From RGIG1681 sp964646345 (GTDB lineage: Bacteria; Bacillota; Clostridia; Christensenellales; UBA1242): a stretch of 64,000 bases of DNA. Shown here in pieces: positions 51,938-60,928 of the stretch (position 1 is the first letter of the stretch; each line of letters starts with the position of its first letter). Location: positions 168,410-232,409 of the forward strand of contig CAZYDU010000002.1 in NCBI GenBank assembly GCA_964646345.1. Reading direction: 5' to 3'. The position numbers were made by a program, and so were the translations under genes. Under the pieces are notes generated by a model that saw nothing but the letters and a program-made list of their open reading frames with translations, was not told where the DNA came from and ran no database searches.

Positions 51938-52803
51938 TTTAATTCTCTCTTTTGTTTTTTTTTAAACTCATTATACGCAAAAATCAAATCTTTCGCAATA
52001 GATTTATTCCTATCAAAAATTTCTTGCAAATGTTTCTTACCTATCGGGTGAGATAAATTATCATTACCAAGTTCAATGGTAAGAGCAGGAATTTTTAATT
52101 TTTCTACACACCAATCCTTATAACCACCAGAACTTAGAGACTCAACATTTTTTATGATATATCCCGTACTTTCACTAAATTTATTTGCTATTTTTTCATC
52201 TCTTTGCAGTTCGCTCCCGCTTTGAAAAAAATTGAAATAGATTTCTTCACCCTTCGTATGATATGAAATTGTTATAAATGGCTTAACTTTTCTTGTGTAG
52301 TTAACTATCGCCTTGGTCTCCCTTTCACTCCCAGCACATTTTCCAATATACCCATGACTTGCGGGAAAACTCGAGTGAACATTGCTGTTAAAATTTGCAT
52401 CAAAATTATTATTCAAATCCACACCATTTGCATTCGCTTTCCACATCGAAAAATCCATTGAACCGCCATTAATTGAAACAAGTTTCTGTTGAACTTTTTT
52501 AGAAAAACGAGATAATTCCCCGCACTGCAAATCAACACCATCTGGATTTGCCATTAATATAAAGGCTAAATTAAAATCCTTGATTTCAGCAAATAAATTC
52601 TCTGTTATCATTTTCAAAACAACGTCAGTTGCAATATTTTCTCTTGCATGCATACTACAAACAAAAATTGCAGTCGAAAAAGACTTGTTTAAAGTTCTTT
52701 CAACTGCAAAAATTTTTCTCTTAAATTTAGTTTTTCCTATAACCCTTGTTTTATATTCTTTTCCTAAAGTTTTTAAATTTTTCAAAAGCTTAAAATAATC
52801 CAT
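51916..52803 (-). CDS. M14-family zinc carboxypeptidase
   Basis: The 295-residue protein has the M14 zinc motif HxxE in SMHARENIATD, the third ligand in ITISYHTKGEE and the catalytic Glu in ALTIELGND. Substrate-binding NANGVDLNNNFD is also present. Relatives cleave peptidoglycan stem peptides (gamma-D-glutamyl-diamino acid bonds) or peptides. No signal peptide or LysM domain is visible, so a cytoplasmic role in murein recycling is a possibility. It starts 3 nt after the CPBP gene without a ribosome site, indicating coupling. Confidence 0.85.
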   Translation of the reverse strand: MDYFKLLKNLKTLGKEYKTRVIGKTKFKRKIFAVERTLNKSFSTAIFVCSMHARENIATDVVLKMITENLFAEIKDFNLAFILMANPDGVDLQCGELSRFSKKVQQKLVSINGGSMDFSMWKANANGVDLNNNFDANFNSNVHSSFPASHGYIGKCAGSERETKAIVNYTRKVKPFITISYHTKGEEIYFNFFQSGSELQRDEKIANKFSESTGYIIKNVESLSSGGYKDWCVEKLKIPALTIELGNDNLSHPIGKKHLQEIFDRNKSIAKDLIFAYNEFKKKQKRELKCIMKNS

Positions 52804-52806
52804 AAA

Positions 52807-53943
52807 TTAAAACAATCCAAAGCCACTTAAAGTTCCAACAATCCATTCAAAAACCAAATAAATTCCTGAAAATATAAACATTGCAATCGTAGCGCCAGAA
52901 ATAACCGGTTTTTCATTTTTGGTTTCTTTAGATGTTTCCCCATTAATTACAACTTCCACACTTTGCTCGTTTCCATCAACTTTTATTGATGTAAGATTAT
53001 CTTTAGTTTCAGCATTACCATTTAACTGTTCATTTTCTTTCTTAATTTGCTTGATTATCGCAACAACTATATATAATCCAACAACTGCAAACACCATGGC
53101 AACAATAAAATCAACCAAAATTGTTCCAAGCCCCACTACAGAAACAGTTTCAGATACCGCAGCTGATTCAATAACCGTTTCAGAACTAGACAACATTGAA
53201 AGCAAATATACTTCAGTAATTGGAATTAAATTGTTGAAAAAGTGAACACAGAATCCTATCCATAAATTGTTTGTTTTATAAAAAATATAACCCACAATTA
53301 TGCCAACAATAAGCTGATGAATGGTTTGAGTTGCACTGCCATGCATAATCATAAATATTAACGCCGAACAGCCCACAGCTACTTTTATTCCCCATTTTCT
53401 AAACCCTGACTCAATCACGCCCCTAAATAAAAGTTCTTCGCAAAATGCTGCAACAAAACAAGAAGATATAACCCAGCCTAAGTATTGCCAAAAATTTTCA
53501 ATAACAACACTGCCACCTGAAGAATCATAACCAAATAGTGTTAAAACATCAATAAATACATTTGTTAGGTTTCCAAATCCAATCAAAGATACAATCGCAA
53601 TCAAAAGACACCAGCCAATGATTGAACCATTAATTTTTTTATCTAAACCAGCTGATTTAACAATGTTTTTATTTCTAGTTTTAGCAACAAAAACACTAGC
53701 CAAGGCAAACAAACCTTCACTTACAATATTTAAGACAAAATACAAAAATGATGAAGTTGTCCACGTTAAACCTGAAAAGCTCAAACCAAATGAAAAGAAC
53801 AACGAAAAAATAATAAATATTACACAAGCATAAGCTGAATCGGAAATGTCGAATTCATCTACAGGCTTAATCAAATCGCCTTTCACATCTCCCATGTTTA
53901 TATTTATTTGTTGCCCCATATTTACATTTATATTATTTTCCAT
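52807..53943 (-). CDS. CPBP-family intramembrane metalloprotease
   Basis: A 378-residue polytopic membrane protein with the three CPBP (Rce1/Abi) motifs: EELLFRG near residue 171, FMIMHG near 199 and CVHFFNN near 231. An Asn/Gly-rich N-terminal segment (INVNMGQQININMGD) precedes the first membrane helix, and a charged 50-residue linker precedes a final C-terminal helix. These proteases process prenylated or membrane peptides, sometimes in bacteriocin immunity; no bacteriocin gene is near. AAAGGAAA precedes the ATG. Confidence 0.88.
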   Translation of the reverse strand: MENNINVNMGQQININMGDVKGDLIKPVDEFDISDSAYACVIFIIFSLFFSFGLSFSGLTWTTSSFLYFVLNIVSEGLFALASVFVAKTRNKNIVKSAGLDKKINGSIIGWCLLIAIVSLIGFGNLTNVFIDVLTLFGYDSSGGSVVIENFWQYLGWVISSCFVAAFCEELLFRGVIESGFRKWGIKVAVGCSALIFMIMHGSATQTIHQLIVGIIVGYIFYKTNNLWIGFCVHFFNNLIPITEVYLLSMLSSSETVIESAAVSETVSVVGLGTILVDFIVAMVFAVVGLYIVVAIIKQIKKENEQLNGNAETKDNLTSIKVDGNEQSVEVVINGETSKETKNEKPVISGATIAMFIFSGIYLVFEWIVGTLSGFGLF

Positions 53944-54745
53944 GATAAATTTCCTTTAAAGTAAAGTTGTTTCCATGTTTCATTTGGAAAGAAACTTTAA
54001 TAATCACATCTTGGTTTAATTTTATATTATTCGATTCAAAATAGTCAACAAAATTAGCCAAAGCTTTTTCGTAAGTATTATTATTTTCCGATATATGCGA
54101 CAAAACGAAACATTTTGTGCCATTATCATACAAATATTTTGCAAGCTCCAAAGATTGTCTATTTGATAAATGCCCCTTTTCTCCGGCGATTCTTTGTTTT
54201 AAGATAAATGGATACGAACCACCAGCAAGCATATCTTCATCATAATTAGATTCAATAAAAACTATCTTTACACCACAAAGTGCATTTTTTACATTTTCTT
54301 GGACTATTCCAAGGTCTGTAACAAACCCCGCTTTTGCCAAACTTCCAACACTATTCACAACAAACCCAACTGGGTGCACCGCATCATGACTTATATCAAA
54401 AGGCTGAACTTGTAAATTTCCAACAGTAACTATATTACTTGTAAAGGTATGCAATTTCCCTTCTTTGAACTTAATTTCAGATATTAACGGAGCATTTAAA
54501 ACATCTTCATGAAAATAAAAATCTATTTCATATTTTTTAGCTAGCGTCTTTATTGCTTTGATATGGTCAACATGTTCATGAGTCACAAACACAGCATTGA
54601 TATTTGCAATATTTTCTCCTATTTCAACTAAACTTTCCGCAAGTTTTTTTTCATTCAACCCCGCATCAATCAAAATTCTAGTTTTTCCAAAAGAAATGAA
54701 AGTCGAGTTAGCTTTGCTCCCTGATGATAAATTGACAATTCGCAT
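53933..54745 (-). CDS. Metallo-beta-lactamase-fold hydrolase (YycJ/WalJ-like)
   Basis: The 270-residue protein has the metal motif THEHVDH near residues 55-61, FDISHDAVHPVGF and FIESNYDEDML, as in YycJ/WalJ proteins that sit with the walRK operon in Bacillus. Those are proposed to be nucleases linked to cell-wall regulation or repair. Here no walRK genes are adjacent. AAGGAG precedes the ATG. It is first in an overlapping operon with the CPBP, M14 and tadA genes. Confidence 0.88.
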   Translation of the reverse strand: MRIVNLSSGSKANSTFISFGKTRILIDAGLNEKKLAESLVEIGENIANINAVFVTHEHVDHIKAIKTLAKKYEIDFYFHEDVLNAPLISEIKFKEGKLHTFTSNIVTVGNLQVQPFDISHDAVHPVGFVVNSVGSLAKAGFVTDLGIVQENVKNALCGVKIVFIESNYDEDMLAGGSYPFILKQRIAGEKGHLSNRQSLELAKYLYDNGTKCFVLSHISENNNTYEKALANFVDYFESNNIKLNQDVIIKVSFQMKHGNNFTLKEIYHGK

Positions 54746-54802
54746 TGTTTTCTCCTTAATACAAGCTATTTTATCACAACATCAAACAAAATTAAAGCAT
54801 TT

Positions 54803-56296
54803 TTACAAACATGAAATAATAGTTGTACCATTTAAAAATCCATCAAAATAGTTTTTTAAATCACTATGACACGCCTTGCTAAAAGCTAAATAAAAATCAT
54901 CACTGCTAGCAAACTTAAATTTATTATTCTTATAATATTCCCTAAGTCCCGCAATAACCTTTTTCTCTCCCACCATATTTTTTAGAGAATCAAACATAAT
55001 CACACCTTTAACATAAACCATATAGGAATATTCATAATCGTTTTGATACTCATTTACAGCTAAATTCATTTTTGTGTTAACATCTCCACGCAAGGTTTGA
55101 ACCACATCAACATAAAGCATGTAACTTGAAAGTGCTTCATTTACGAAATCATCATAACTTATCCCAAACTCAGGATTTGCACCAAAAAACAAGGCAGTTG
55201 AATACTCGGAAAGCGACTCATCGAGCCAAGCTTCCTTTATTTCGTTATTCCCCACAATTCCATACCACCATTGATGAGCAATCTCATGAACAATAACTTT
55301 TTTGATTTCATTTTCATCATCAATAGAATCGGAAATAAATACAATATTTGGATATTCCATTCCGCCATAAACAAATGGTGTTTGCACAATCGTTAACGTT
55401 GAATATGGATATTTTCCAAATATTTCTGAAAAATATTTAACTGCACTTGATGCAAGATTTAAATAGTTTTGCAAATTTTCATCATTTTCATTTGAAACAA
55501 AAATAACTTCCGTCTTGTTAACTTTTTCACTTAGCTCATTTGCAGATTTTGATAAACATATTGCAAAATCACGAACCGCCTTGGCTTTTATACTTGCCGT
55601 TATCGTTCCATTATTCTCATTTTTTGTTATCTCTCCCGTTGACGATAAAATAAACTCAGCTGGATACGTGAAATTAACTTCATAATTTGCAAGCCCCGAA
55701 TAAAACGGGTCACCTGTGGAATAGTATGGCGAAACATCAAAAGAATCGCCATCAAACTCACAAACAATCGGATACCAATTACCCAAATTTATATTATCGT
55801 TAAACCACCCAAGTCTGTGAGTTGCATTTGGAATAATTAAATTAAATTCGATTTCAATTTGCACAGACTTTTTATCTTTAAGCTTAAATCCAAAATCAAT
55901 TTTTAAAATATCTTCATCTTCGCCAACCAACTCGAAATCCTTAGTTTCCATGTTAACCTTAACCTTTAAAATTACAATATCGCCAAAACTTATTCCGTTC
56001 GGAAAGCAACTAGCAGTTGTCAAGCTTGTATAAGGCTTTATCGTAGAATTTTCACGAAAAGCTCGTGGGTAAAGATGTAAACAAATGTATTCAAGCTCCG
56101 AACCTGTTGTATTATAATAAACAATAGTCTCAGTTGCTGAAACTTGCTTATTTTCATCATCAAATTCAGCACAAATCGCATAACTTGATAAATTTTTAGA
56201 CACTTTGTCAAGTTCACTATTTGCACAACCTGCAAGCGGACTCACACAAACAATACAAAAAATAATACAAAGTAATGAAGACAAAAATTTTTTCAT
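54803..56296 (-). CDS. M1-like zinc aminopeptidase lipoprotein
   Basis: The protein has about 497 residues, with a lipoprotein signal peptide ending LAGC. The gluzincin motif HEIAHQWWYG is near residue 335, with the third ligand Glu in WLDESLSEYS. GGMEYPN corresponds to the GxMEN exopeptidase motif with the final Asn shifted by one position. The enzyme should trim peptides at the outer membrane face. The start is the ATG at 56296, preceded by AAAGGG; a 9-residue-longer frame has no site. Confidence 0.85.
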   Translation of the reverse strand: MKKFLSSLLCIIFCIVCVSPLAGCANSELDKVSKNLSSYAICAEFDDENKQVSATETIVYYNTTGSELEYICLHLYPRAFRENSTIKPYTSLTTASCFPNGISFGDIVILKVKVNMETKDFELVGEDEDILKIDFGFKLKDKKSVQIEIEFNLIIPNATHRLGWFNDNINLGNWYPIVCEFDGDSFDVSPYYSTGDPFYSGLANYEVNFTYPAEFILSSTGEITKNENNGTITASIKAKAVRDFAICLSKSANELSEKVNKTEVIFVSNENDENLQNYLNLASSAVKYFSEIFGKYPYSTLTIVQTPFVYGGMEYPNIVFISDSIDDENEIKKVIVHEIAHQWWYGIVGNNEIKEAWLDESLSEYSTALFFGANPEFGISYDDFVNEALSSYMLYVDVVQTLRGDVNTKMNLAVNEYQNDYEYSYMVYVKGVIMFDSLKNMVGEKKVIAGLREYYKNNKFKFASSDDFYLAFSKACHSDLKNYFDGFLNGTTIISCL

Positions 56297-56380
56297 ATAA
56301 AACCCTTTGTAAACTTTATGCAAATAGCTGTTAAATTAGAATAGATAATATTAATATAGTTCAAGAATTATCCATTCAAT

Positions 56381-56470
56381 CGTTCGTTTTGCTCGTCAAG
56401 TTGATTCTCACTTCGCTCAAAATAAAAACACCCATAAAGGGTGTTTTTTATTTTTGGAGCGAATGATGAG
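56381..56470. repeat. 90-bp direct repeat, copy 1
   Basis: Identical over 90 bp to 56627-56716. It begins CGTTCGTTTTGCTCG, contains the hairpin AACACCC-ATAAA-GGGTGTT (minus-strand terminator) and ends with 16 bp identical to the 3' end of tRNA-Gly. Here the tRNA part is broken off. Confidence 0.92.
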
Positions 56471-56480
56471 TATACTCGCA
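56455..56480 (-). pseudogene. tRNA-Gly remnant
   Basis: The minus strand reads GCGAGT, ATA, then CTCATCATTCGCTCCA. That is the 5' acceptor strand joined to the 3' T-arm/acceptor/CCA of the intact tRNA-Gly next door, with the D- and anticodon arms missing. It is a duplicate with an internal deletion. Confidence 0.7.
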
Positions 56481-56626
56481 TTATTAATATTACCATTTCA
56501 TTCTGCTCTTTATCATTCCTCCCCATTATCTATTGTCTATGCTCGTTGGCTTCGCCGAACGAACTAGCTCGCAATCTTAATTACTTTCTTGTATCTTCTT
56601 TCTCGTTTTCAAACAACTCATTCTAA

Positions 56627-56716
56627 CGTTCGTTTTGCTCGTCAAGTTGATTCTCACTTCGCTCAAAATAAAAACACCCATAAAGGGTGTTTTTTATTTT
56701 TGGAGCGAATGATGAG
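56627..56716. repeat. 90-bp direct repeat, copy 2
   Basis: The second copy includes the working terminator of tRNA-Gly (56675-56695 hairpin region) and the last 16 nt of the tRNA gene. The copies are 246 bp apart. The region between them carries a segment related to 61597-61705. Confidence 0.92.
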
Positions 56717-56774
56717 AATCGAACTCACGACCCGAGCTTGGGAAGCACGTATTTTACCATTAAACTACACTCGC
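56701..56774 (-). tRNA. tRNA-Gly (CCC anticodon)
   Basis: A 74-nt cloverleaf with encoded CCA. Acceptor GCGAGTG pairs with CATTCGC, the T-loop is TTCGATT with stem GTGAG/CTCAT, and the anticodon loop TTCCCAA gives CCC, reading GGG. The anticodon stem CGTGC/GCTCG contains a U-U mismatch in the middle. It lies downstream of the ndk-like gene, separated by a weak hairpin (56777-56802). Confidence 0.92.
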
Positions 56775-56799
56775 ATAAAAGGTTAGCTAAAACTAACCT

Positions 56800-57234
56800 T
56801 TAATTATTTCTTGATAAAATATTTTCAAAAATTCCCAATTCTCTTTTTGCAGAATCTGCTGAATCTGAAGCATGAACAACATTTTGAGTTATACGAAGTT
56901 CAAGCCCAAGTGATAAAGGAATATCATATCTAATTGTTCCTTCAGCAGGATTTTTTGTTGAACCAATAATTGTCCTAATTGTTGAAATAGCATTCTCTCC
57001 TTCAACTTGCATACCGTAGGCTTTGTCGCTTGTGATATATTCTTCTAGACTAGGATAAAAATCCTTGCCAACATGTTCTGCATAATGTTTTTTTGCATCA
57101 TCTGATGTATAATTTAAAAAACTTTCTTTTGTAACAATCAAACCTGCTTCTTGAAGACGTTGTTTTACTTCATCAATCACAGCTTGATAGTTTGCAAATT
57201 CTGGTTTAACCATAACATAAGAAATTTCTCTCAT
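56800..57234 (-). CDS. ndk: Nucleoside diphosphate kinase-like protein
   Basis: NDK transfers phosphate between nucleoside tri- and diphosphates through a phospho-His. The active-site His is in NVVHASDSADSA (near residue 116). The Lys of VKPE, KKHYAEHVGKDFY and GTIRYD are recognisable. It diverges from ordinary bacterial NDK: the second residue block has VKPEF instead of KPDG, and RN before the active site is TQN. Length 144 fits. AAGGAAGG precedes the ATG. It probably acts as the cell's NDK together with the next gene. Confidence 0.85.
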   Translation of the reverse strand: MREISYVMVKPEFANYQAVIDEVKQRLQEAGLIVTKESFLNYTSDDAKKHYAEHVGKDFYPSLEEYITSDKAYGMQVEGENAISTIRTIIGSTKNPAEGTIRYDIPLSLGLELRITQNVVHASDSADSAKRELGIFENILSRNN

Positions 57235-57313
57235 AATTTTTCCTTCCTTTGATTCTCATGATACTTAAATTCAAGTTTCTAGTCAAGTAATTGAGTTTCT
57301 AATGGAAAAAATT

Positions 57314-58054
57314 TTAAAAAAGTGGCTCAACTTCATTATTTTTTACGTAATGATATTTTACTCTATCATAAACAGGCTCAAGCTTTTTGCAAACTTTTTC
57401 CGCTTTTCTTGAAATAGCACAAAGTTGCATTAATTCGCTATTAATATCAGCTAAATCACTTTCGCTAAATTTAATATTGTGAACCTTTCCATACTCATCG
57501 ACAAATTGATAAAGACCCTTTTCAACTTCTGTTCCAAGACAAAATTCTTTAAGTCTCATAATAATATCTTCTGCAAGATGTTTGTTTCCTTCAAGAGCTT
57601 CTTTTTTTGCATACTCGCCCATGAGTTTTAAGAATATGGAAATTTCGTTTGTAGCTGTGTTGTATGAATCTGACGAATGAATAACATTTTGTCTATCAGA
57701 ATAAGGCAAACCCTTACCGATTGTCATATCATATCTAAAGCTTCCTGGAATTAAATCTTTTTCATGAGTTCCGCCAATGATTTGCTTTCTATAAGCTTTC
57801 CATTGGTTTTCATCGCCATTAAAACTTGCAACAAGTGAATATGTATCATCACTTGCAATATATTCAGCAACATCTTTATAGAATGGCTTATATTTTAAAT
57901 TTTCATAGTGTTTTTTTGCATCATTTTCGTCATAACGAACAAATCCATCACACATAACTTGAAAACCATTTTCTGGTGTTATATAGTTTTCACGCAAATT
58001 AACTATATTTTCTTTGGTAACAAAACCTGGTTTTAACATTAAATATACTAACAT
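57314..58054 (-). CDS. NDK-like protein with helical C-terminal extension
   Basis: Residues 1 to about 140 are a second NDK domain, with LMLKPGF, AKKHYENLKYKPFY, GSFRYDM and the active-site block NVIHSSDSYNTA (His near residue 123). About 105 further residues, mostly helical and charged, are unlike NDK and unrecognised. The start is the ATG at 58054 after AGGGGAG; an 18-residue-longer frame has no site. It is a diverged tandem paralogue of the adjacent gene, 80 nt away. Heteromer formation with that protein is possible but not shown. Confidence 0.75.
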   Translation of the reverse strand: MLVYLMLKPGFVTKENIVNLRENYITPENGFQVMCDGFVRYDENDAKKHYENLKYKPFYKDVAEYIASDDTYSLVASFNGDENQWKAYRKQIIGGTHEKDLIPGSFRYDMTIGKGLPYSDRQNVIHSSDSYNTATNEISIFLKLMGEYAKKEALEGNKHLAEDIIMRLKEFCLGTEVEKGLYQFVDEYGKVHNIKFSESDLADINSELMQLCAISRKAEKVCKKLEPVYDRVKYHYVKNNEVEPLF

Positions 58055-58126
58055 ATAGACTCCCCTAAAATATATTTTGTTACTTTTATAATAACACCCA
58101 TTTTTCACAAAATCAATAGCAAATTA

Positions 58127-58156
58127 AAAAAAATCATGCATTATTTTGCATGATTT
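58127..58156 (-). terminator. Terminator after clpB
   Basis: AAATCATGCA-AAATA-TGCATGATTT followed by T residues on the minus strand. Confidence 0.85.
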
Positions 58157-58159
58157 TGT

Positions 58160-60745
58160 TTATTTTTCTGAAAATATAAATTCGTCATTTTTCGCATCAA
58201 CACAAATTTCAGAATTTGGTTTAATATTTCCAGAAATTATTTCCTTTGCAATATTTGTTTCTATTGTTTGCGAAATAAATCTCTTTAATGGTCTAGCACC
58301 AAATGATACATCATAAGCTTGTTCGATAATCAAATCCTTAGCCTTCTGAGTAACATTTAATTTAATTGATTTTTCTTGCAACCTGCTTTCAGTCTTTTTG
58401 AATAACAAATCAACGATATTTCCAATCTGTTTTTTAGTTAATGGCTTAAACATGATAATTTCGTCCAATCTATTTAAAAGTTCTGGTCTAAAAGAACGTT
58501 TCAAAATTGAATGAACTTGGTCTATTGCTTCAGCTGAAATTGTACCATCTTCGTGAACACCATCTAGAATTTCACTAGCCCCAAGGTTAGATGTTAAAAT
58601 AATAATTGTATTTTTAAAATCAATAAGTCTTCCTTGACTATCTGTAACCCTGCCGTCATCTAAAATCTGCAATAAAATATTAAATACATCAGGGTGAGCT
58701 TTTTCAATTTCATCAAATAGCACTACTGAATATGGGTGTCTTCGAACAGCTTCCGTAAGCTCCCCACCTTCATCATAACCAACATATCCCGGTGGTGCAC
58801 CAATAAGTCTTGACACTGAGAATTTTTCCATATATTCACTCATATCAATTCTTATTAGATTCTTTTCATCATCAAATAAATTTTCAGCCAATGTCTTAGA
58901 TAATTCAGTTTTACCCACACCGGTAGGGCCTAAAAACAAAAATGAACCTATTGGTCTATTAGGGTCGCCAATTCCAGCTCTCGACCTTAAAATTGCATCT
59001 GCAACCTTTTGTACAGCTTCGTCCTGCCCAATAACACGTTTGTGAAGTGACTCTGCTAGATGCATAAGTTTTTCCCTATCACTTTCACCAAGCTTAGATA
59101 CTGGTATACCTGTCCACCTAGACACAATTTTAGCAATTTCTTCATCTGTAACCTTATTTCTTAATAGATTATTTCCTTTTGTTTTTTCATAATCTTTTTC
59201 TTGAATTTCTAATTGTTTTTCAAGATTTGGAAGTGTTGAATACGATAACTCAGCAGCTTTATTTAAATCATACTCTTTTTTTGCATGCTCAATTTGAATT
59301 TTAACTTGTTCAATATCGCTTTTTAACTTGTTAATCTGCTCAATTTGTTTCTTTTCGTTTTGCCATTTTGCTGTCATTTGGTCATATTTTTCTTTGTATT
59401 TTGCAAGCTCATCTTGAATTTTTTTAAGTCTAGATTTAGAAAGCTCATCTGTCTCCTTTTTAAGTCCTGCTTCTTCAATTTGCAAAGCAATCATTTTTCT
59501 ATTAATTTCATCCATTTCGGTTGGCATTGAATCGATTTCTGTTTTTATGCTAGCACAAGCTTCATCAACAAGGTCAATAGCCTTGTCTGGCAAAAATCTA
59601 TCTGTTATAAATCTATTAGATAAAGTTGCAGCAGACACCAATGCATTATCAGAAATTTTTACACCATGGAACACTTCATATCTCTCTTTTATTCCACGCA
59701 AAATTGTTATTGCATCTTCCACAGTTGGCTCATTTACCATAACAGGTTGAAAACGTCTCTCTAAGGCTGGGTCTTTTTCGATATACTTGCGATATTCATC
59801 TAAGGTAGTAGCACCAATACAATGAAGTTCCCCACGTGCAAGCAATGGTTTTAAAATATTGCCTGCGTCCATTGCACCATCGGTTTTTCCAGCACCAACA
59901 ATCAAATGAAGTTCATCAATAAAGAGTATAATCTTCCCTTCACTTTTTTTAATTTCATCAAGCACAGCTTTAAGTCTTTCTTCAAATTCTCCACGATACT
60001 TTGCACCTGCAACTAAGCTTCCCATATCAAGCGAAAATACTTGCTTATCTTTTAACGATGCAGGAACATCGCCCTTAAAAATACGCATAGCTAGCCCTTC
60101 TGAAATTGCAGTTTTACCAACACCCGCTTCGCCAATTAAAACCGGATTATTCTTAGTTTTACGTGACAAAATTCTAATGACATTCCTAATTTCATCATCT
60201 CTGCCAATAACTGGGTCGAGCTTACCAAGTCTAGCAAGGTCTGTTAAATTTGAACCATATTTTTTGAGTACATCATAAGTATCTTCAGGATTTTGACTAG
60301 TTACTCTTTGATTTCCCCTTACATTCTTTAATACCTTTAATACAGCATCACGAGTAATGTTATATTTTTTTAATAATTCCTGAACTTCTCTATTTGCCTT
60401 GTTGATAAGCGCAAGCAAAATATGTTCAACCGAAACAAACTCATCTTGCATAGATTTTGCTTGTTTTTCTGCTTCTAGCAATGCCTGATTTAAGTCGTTA
60501 GACATATAAATTTGTCCGCCCGATACTTTTGAAAGCTTGCCTATTTTCGCCTGAGTCTCATTGATTACAGACTCCAAACTAACTCCCAAACTCTTAATTA
60601 TTTCAGGAATAAGCCCGTTTTCTTGAGTAAGCAAACTATAAAGCAAGTGTTCTTGCTCAATTTGACTATTACCAAACTCTTGAGCAATATTTTGTGCGTT
60701 TTGAATAGCCGAAAGTGATTTCTCTGTCCATTTTTGAAAATCCAT
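58160..60745 (-). CDS. clpB: Protein disaggregase ClpB
   Basis: ClpB works with DnaK to dissolve aggregated proteins. The N domain (1-150) is followed by AAA1 (Walker A GEAGVGKTA near residue 206), a coiled-coil middle domain (about 410-520, with IALQIEEAGLKKE) and AAA2 (GPTGVGKTE near 610). A C-terminal domain with FGARPLKRFI ends the protein. At 861 residues it is the full-length form. GGGGGG lies before the ATG. HrcA control is indicated by the CIRCE operator upstream. Confidence 0.96.
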   Translation of the reverse strand: MDFQKWTEKSLSAIQNAQNIAQEFGNSQIEQEHLLYSLLTQENGLIPEIIKSLGVSLESVINETQAKIGKLSKVSGGQIYMSNDLNQALLEAEKQAKSMQDEFVSVEHILLALINKANREVQELLKKYNITRDAVLKVLKNVRGNQRVTSQNPEDTYDVLKKYGSNLTDLARLGKLDPVIGRDDEIRNVIRILSRKTKNNPVLIGEAGVGKTAISEGLAMRIFKGDVPASLKDKQVFSLDMGSLVAGAKYRGEFEERLKAVLDEIKKSEGKIILFIDELHLIVGAGKTDGAMDAGNILKPLLARGELHCIGATTLDEYRKYIEKDPALERRFQPVMVNEPTVEDAITILRGIKERYEVFHGVKISDNALVSAATLSNRFITDRFLPDKAIDLVDEACASIKTEIDSMPTEMDEINRKMIALQIEEAGLKKETDELSKSRLKKIQDELAKYKEKYDQMTAKWQNEKKQIEQINKLKSDIEQVKIQIEHAKKEYDLNKAAELSYSTLPNLEKQLEIQEKDYEKTKGNNLLRNKVTDEEIAKIVSRWTGIPVSKLGESDREKLMHLAESLHKRVIGQDEAVQKVADAILRSRAGIGDPNRPIGSFLFLGPTGVGKTELSKTLAENLFDDEKNLIRIDMSEYMEKFSVSRLIGAPPGYVGYDEGGELTEAVRRHPYSVVLFDEIEKAHPDVFNILLQILDDGRVTDSQGRLIDFKNTIIILTSNLGASEILDGVHEDGTISAEAIDQVHSILKRSFRPELLNRLDEIIMFKPLTKKQIGNIVDLLFKKTESRLQEKSIKLNVTQKAKDLIIEQAYDVSFGARPLKRFISQTIETNIAKEIISGNIKPNSEICVDAKNDEFIFSEK

Positions 60746-60807
60746 AATATTCCCCCCTTTTCAAAAATTCGTGAAAAGCATATTTAATGCTCCCCATTAC
60801 AAAAGAA

Positions 60808-60836
60808 AATATACCACCAAAATTTAGCACTGTCAA
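60808..60836 (-). promoter_or_regulatory. Sigma-A promoter of clpB
   Basis: TTGACA, 17 nt, TATATT. The -35 hexamer lies inside the CIRCE spacer and repeat, so bound HrcA would block RNA polymerase. Confidence 0.82.
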
Positions 60837-60850
60837 GTGTGGAGTGCTAA
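60824..60850. promoter_or_regulatory. CIRCE operator for HrcA
   Basis: TTAGCACTG, nine spacer bases, GAGTGCTAA. This matches the CIRCE consensus TTAGCACTC-N9-GAGTGCTAA except for one base. It marks clpB as heat-inducible through the HrcA repressor, whose gene is not in this window. Confidence 0.92.
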
Positions 60851-60871
60851 ATTTTTAAAATTAATTTTTTA

Positions 60872-60900
60872 TTGACATTAATTTTCCATTTTGTTATTAT
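60872..60900 (+). promoter_or_regulatory. Promoter of the 60929 methyltransferase gene
   Basis: TTGACA, 17 nt, TATTAT. It diverges from the clpB promoter, with the CIRCE element about 20 bp upstream of its -35, so HrcA might affect both. Confidence 0.75.
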
Positions 60901-60928
60901 GTAACGAAAAAATTAAGAGGAGTATATT

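Noticed and set aside
56441..56786. Two short plus-strand frames near tRNA-Gly
   Set aside because: They run antisense through the tRNA and the 90-bp repeats and have no start context.
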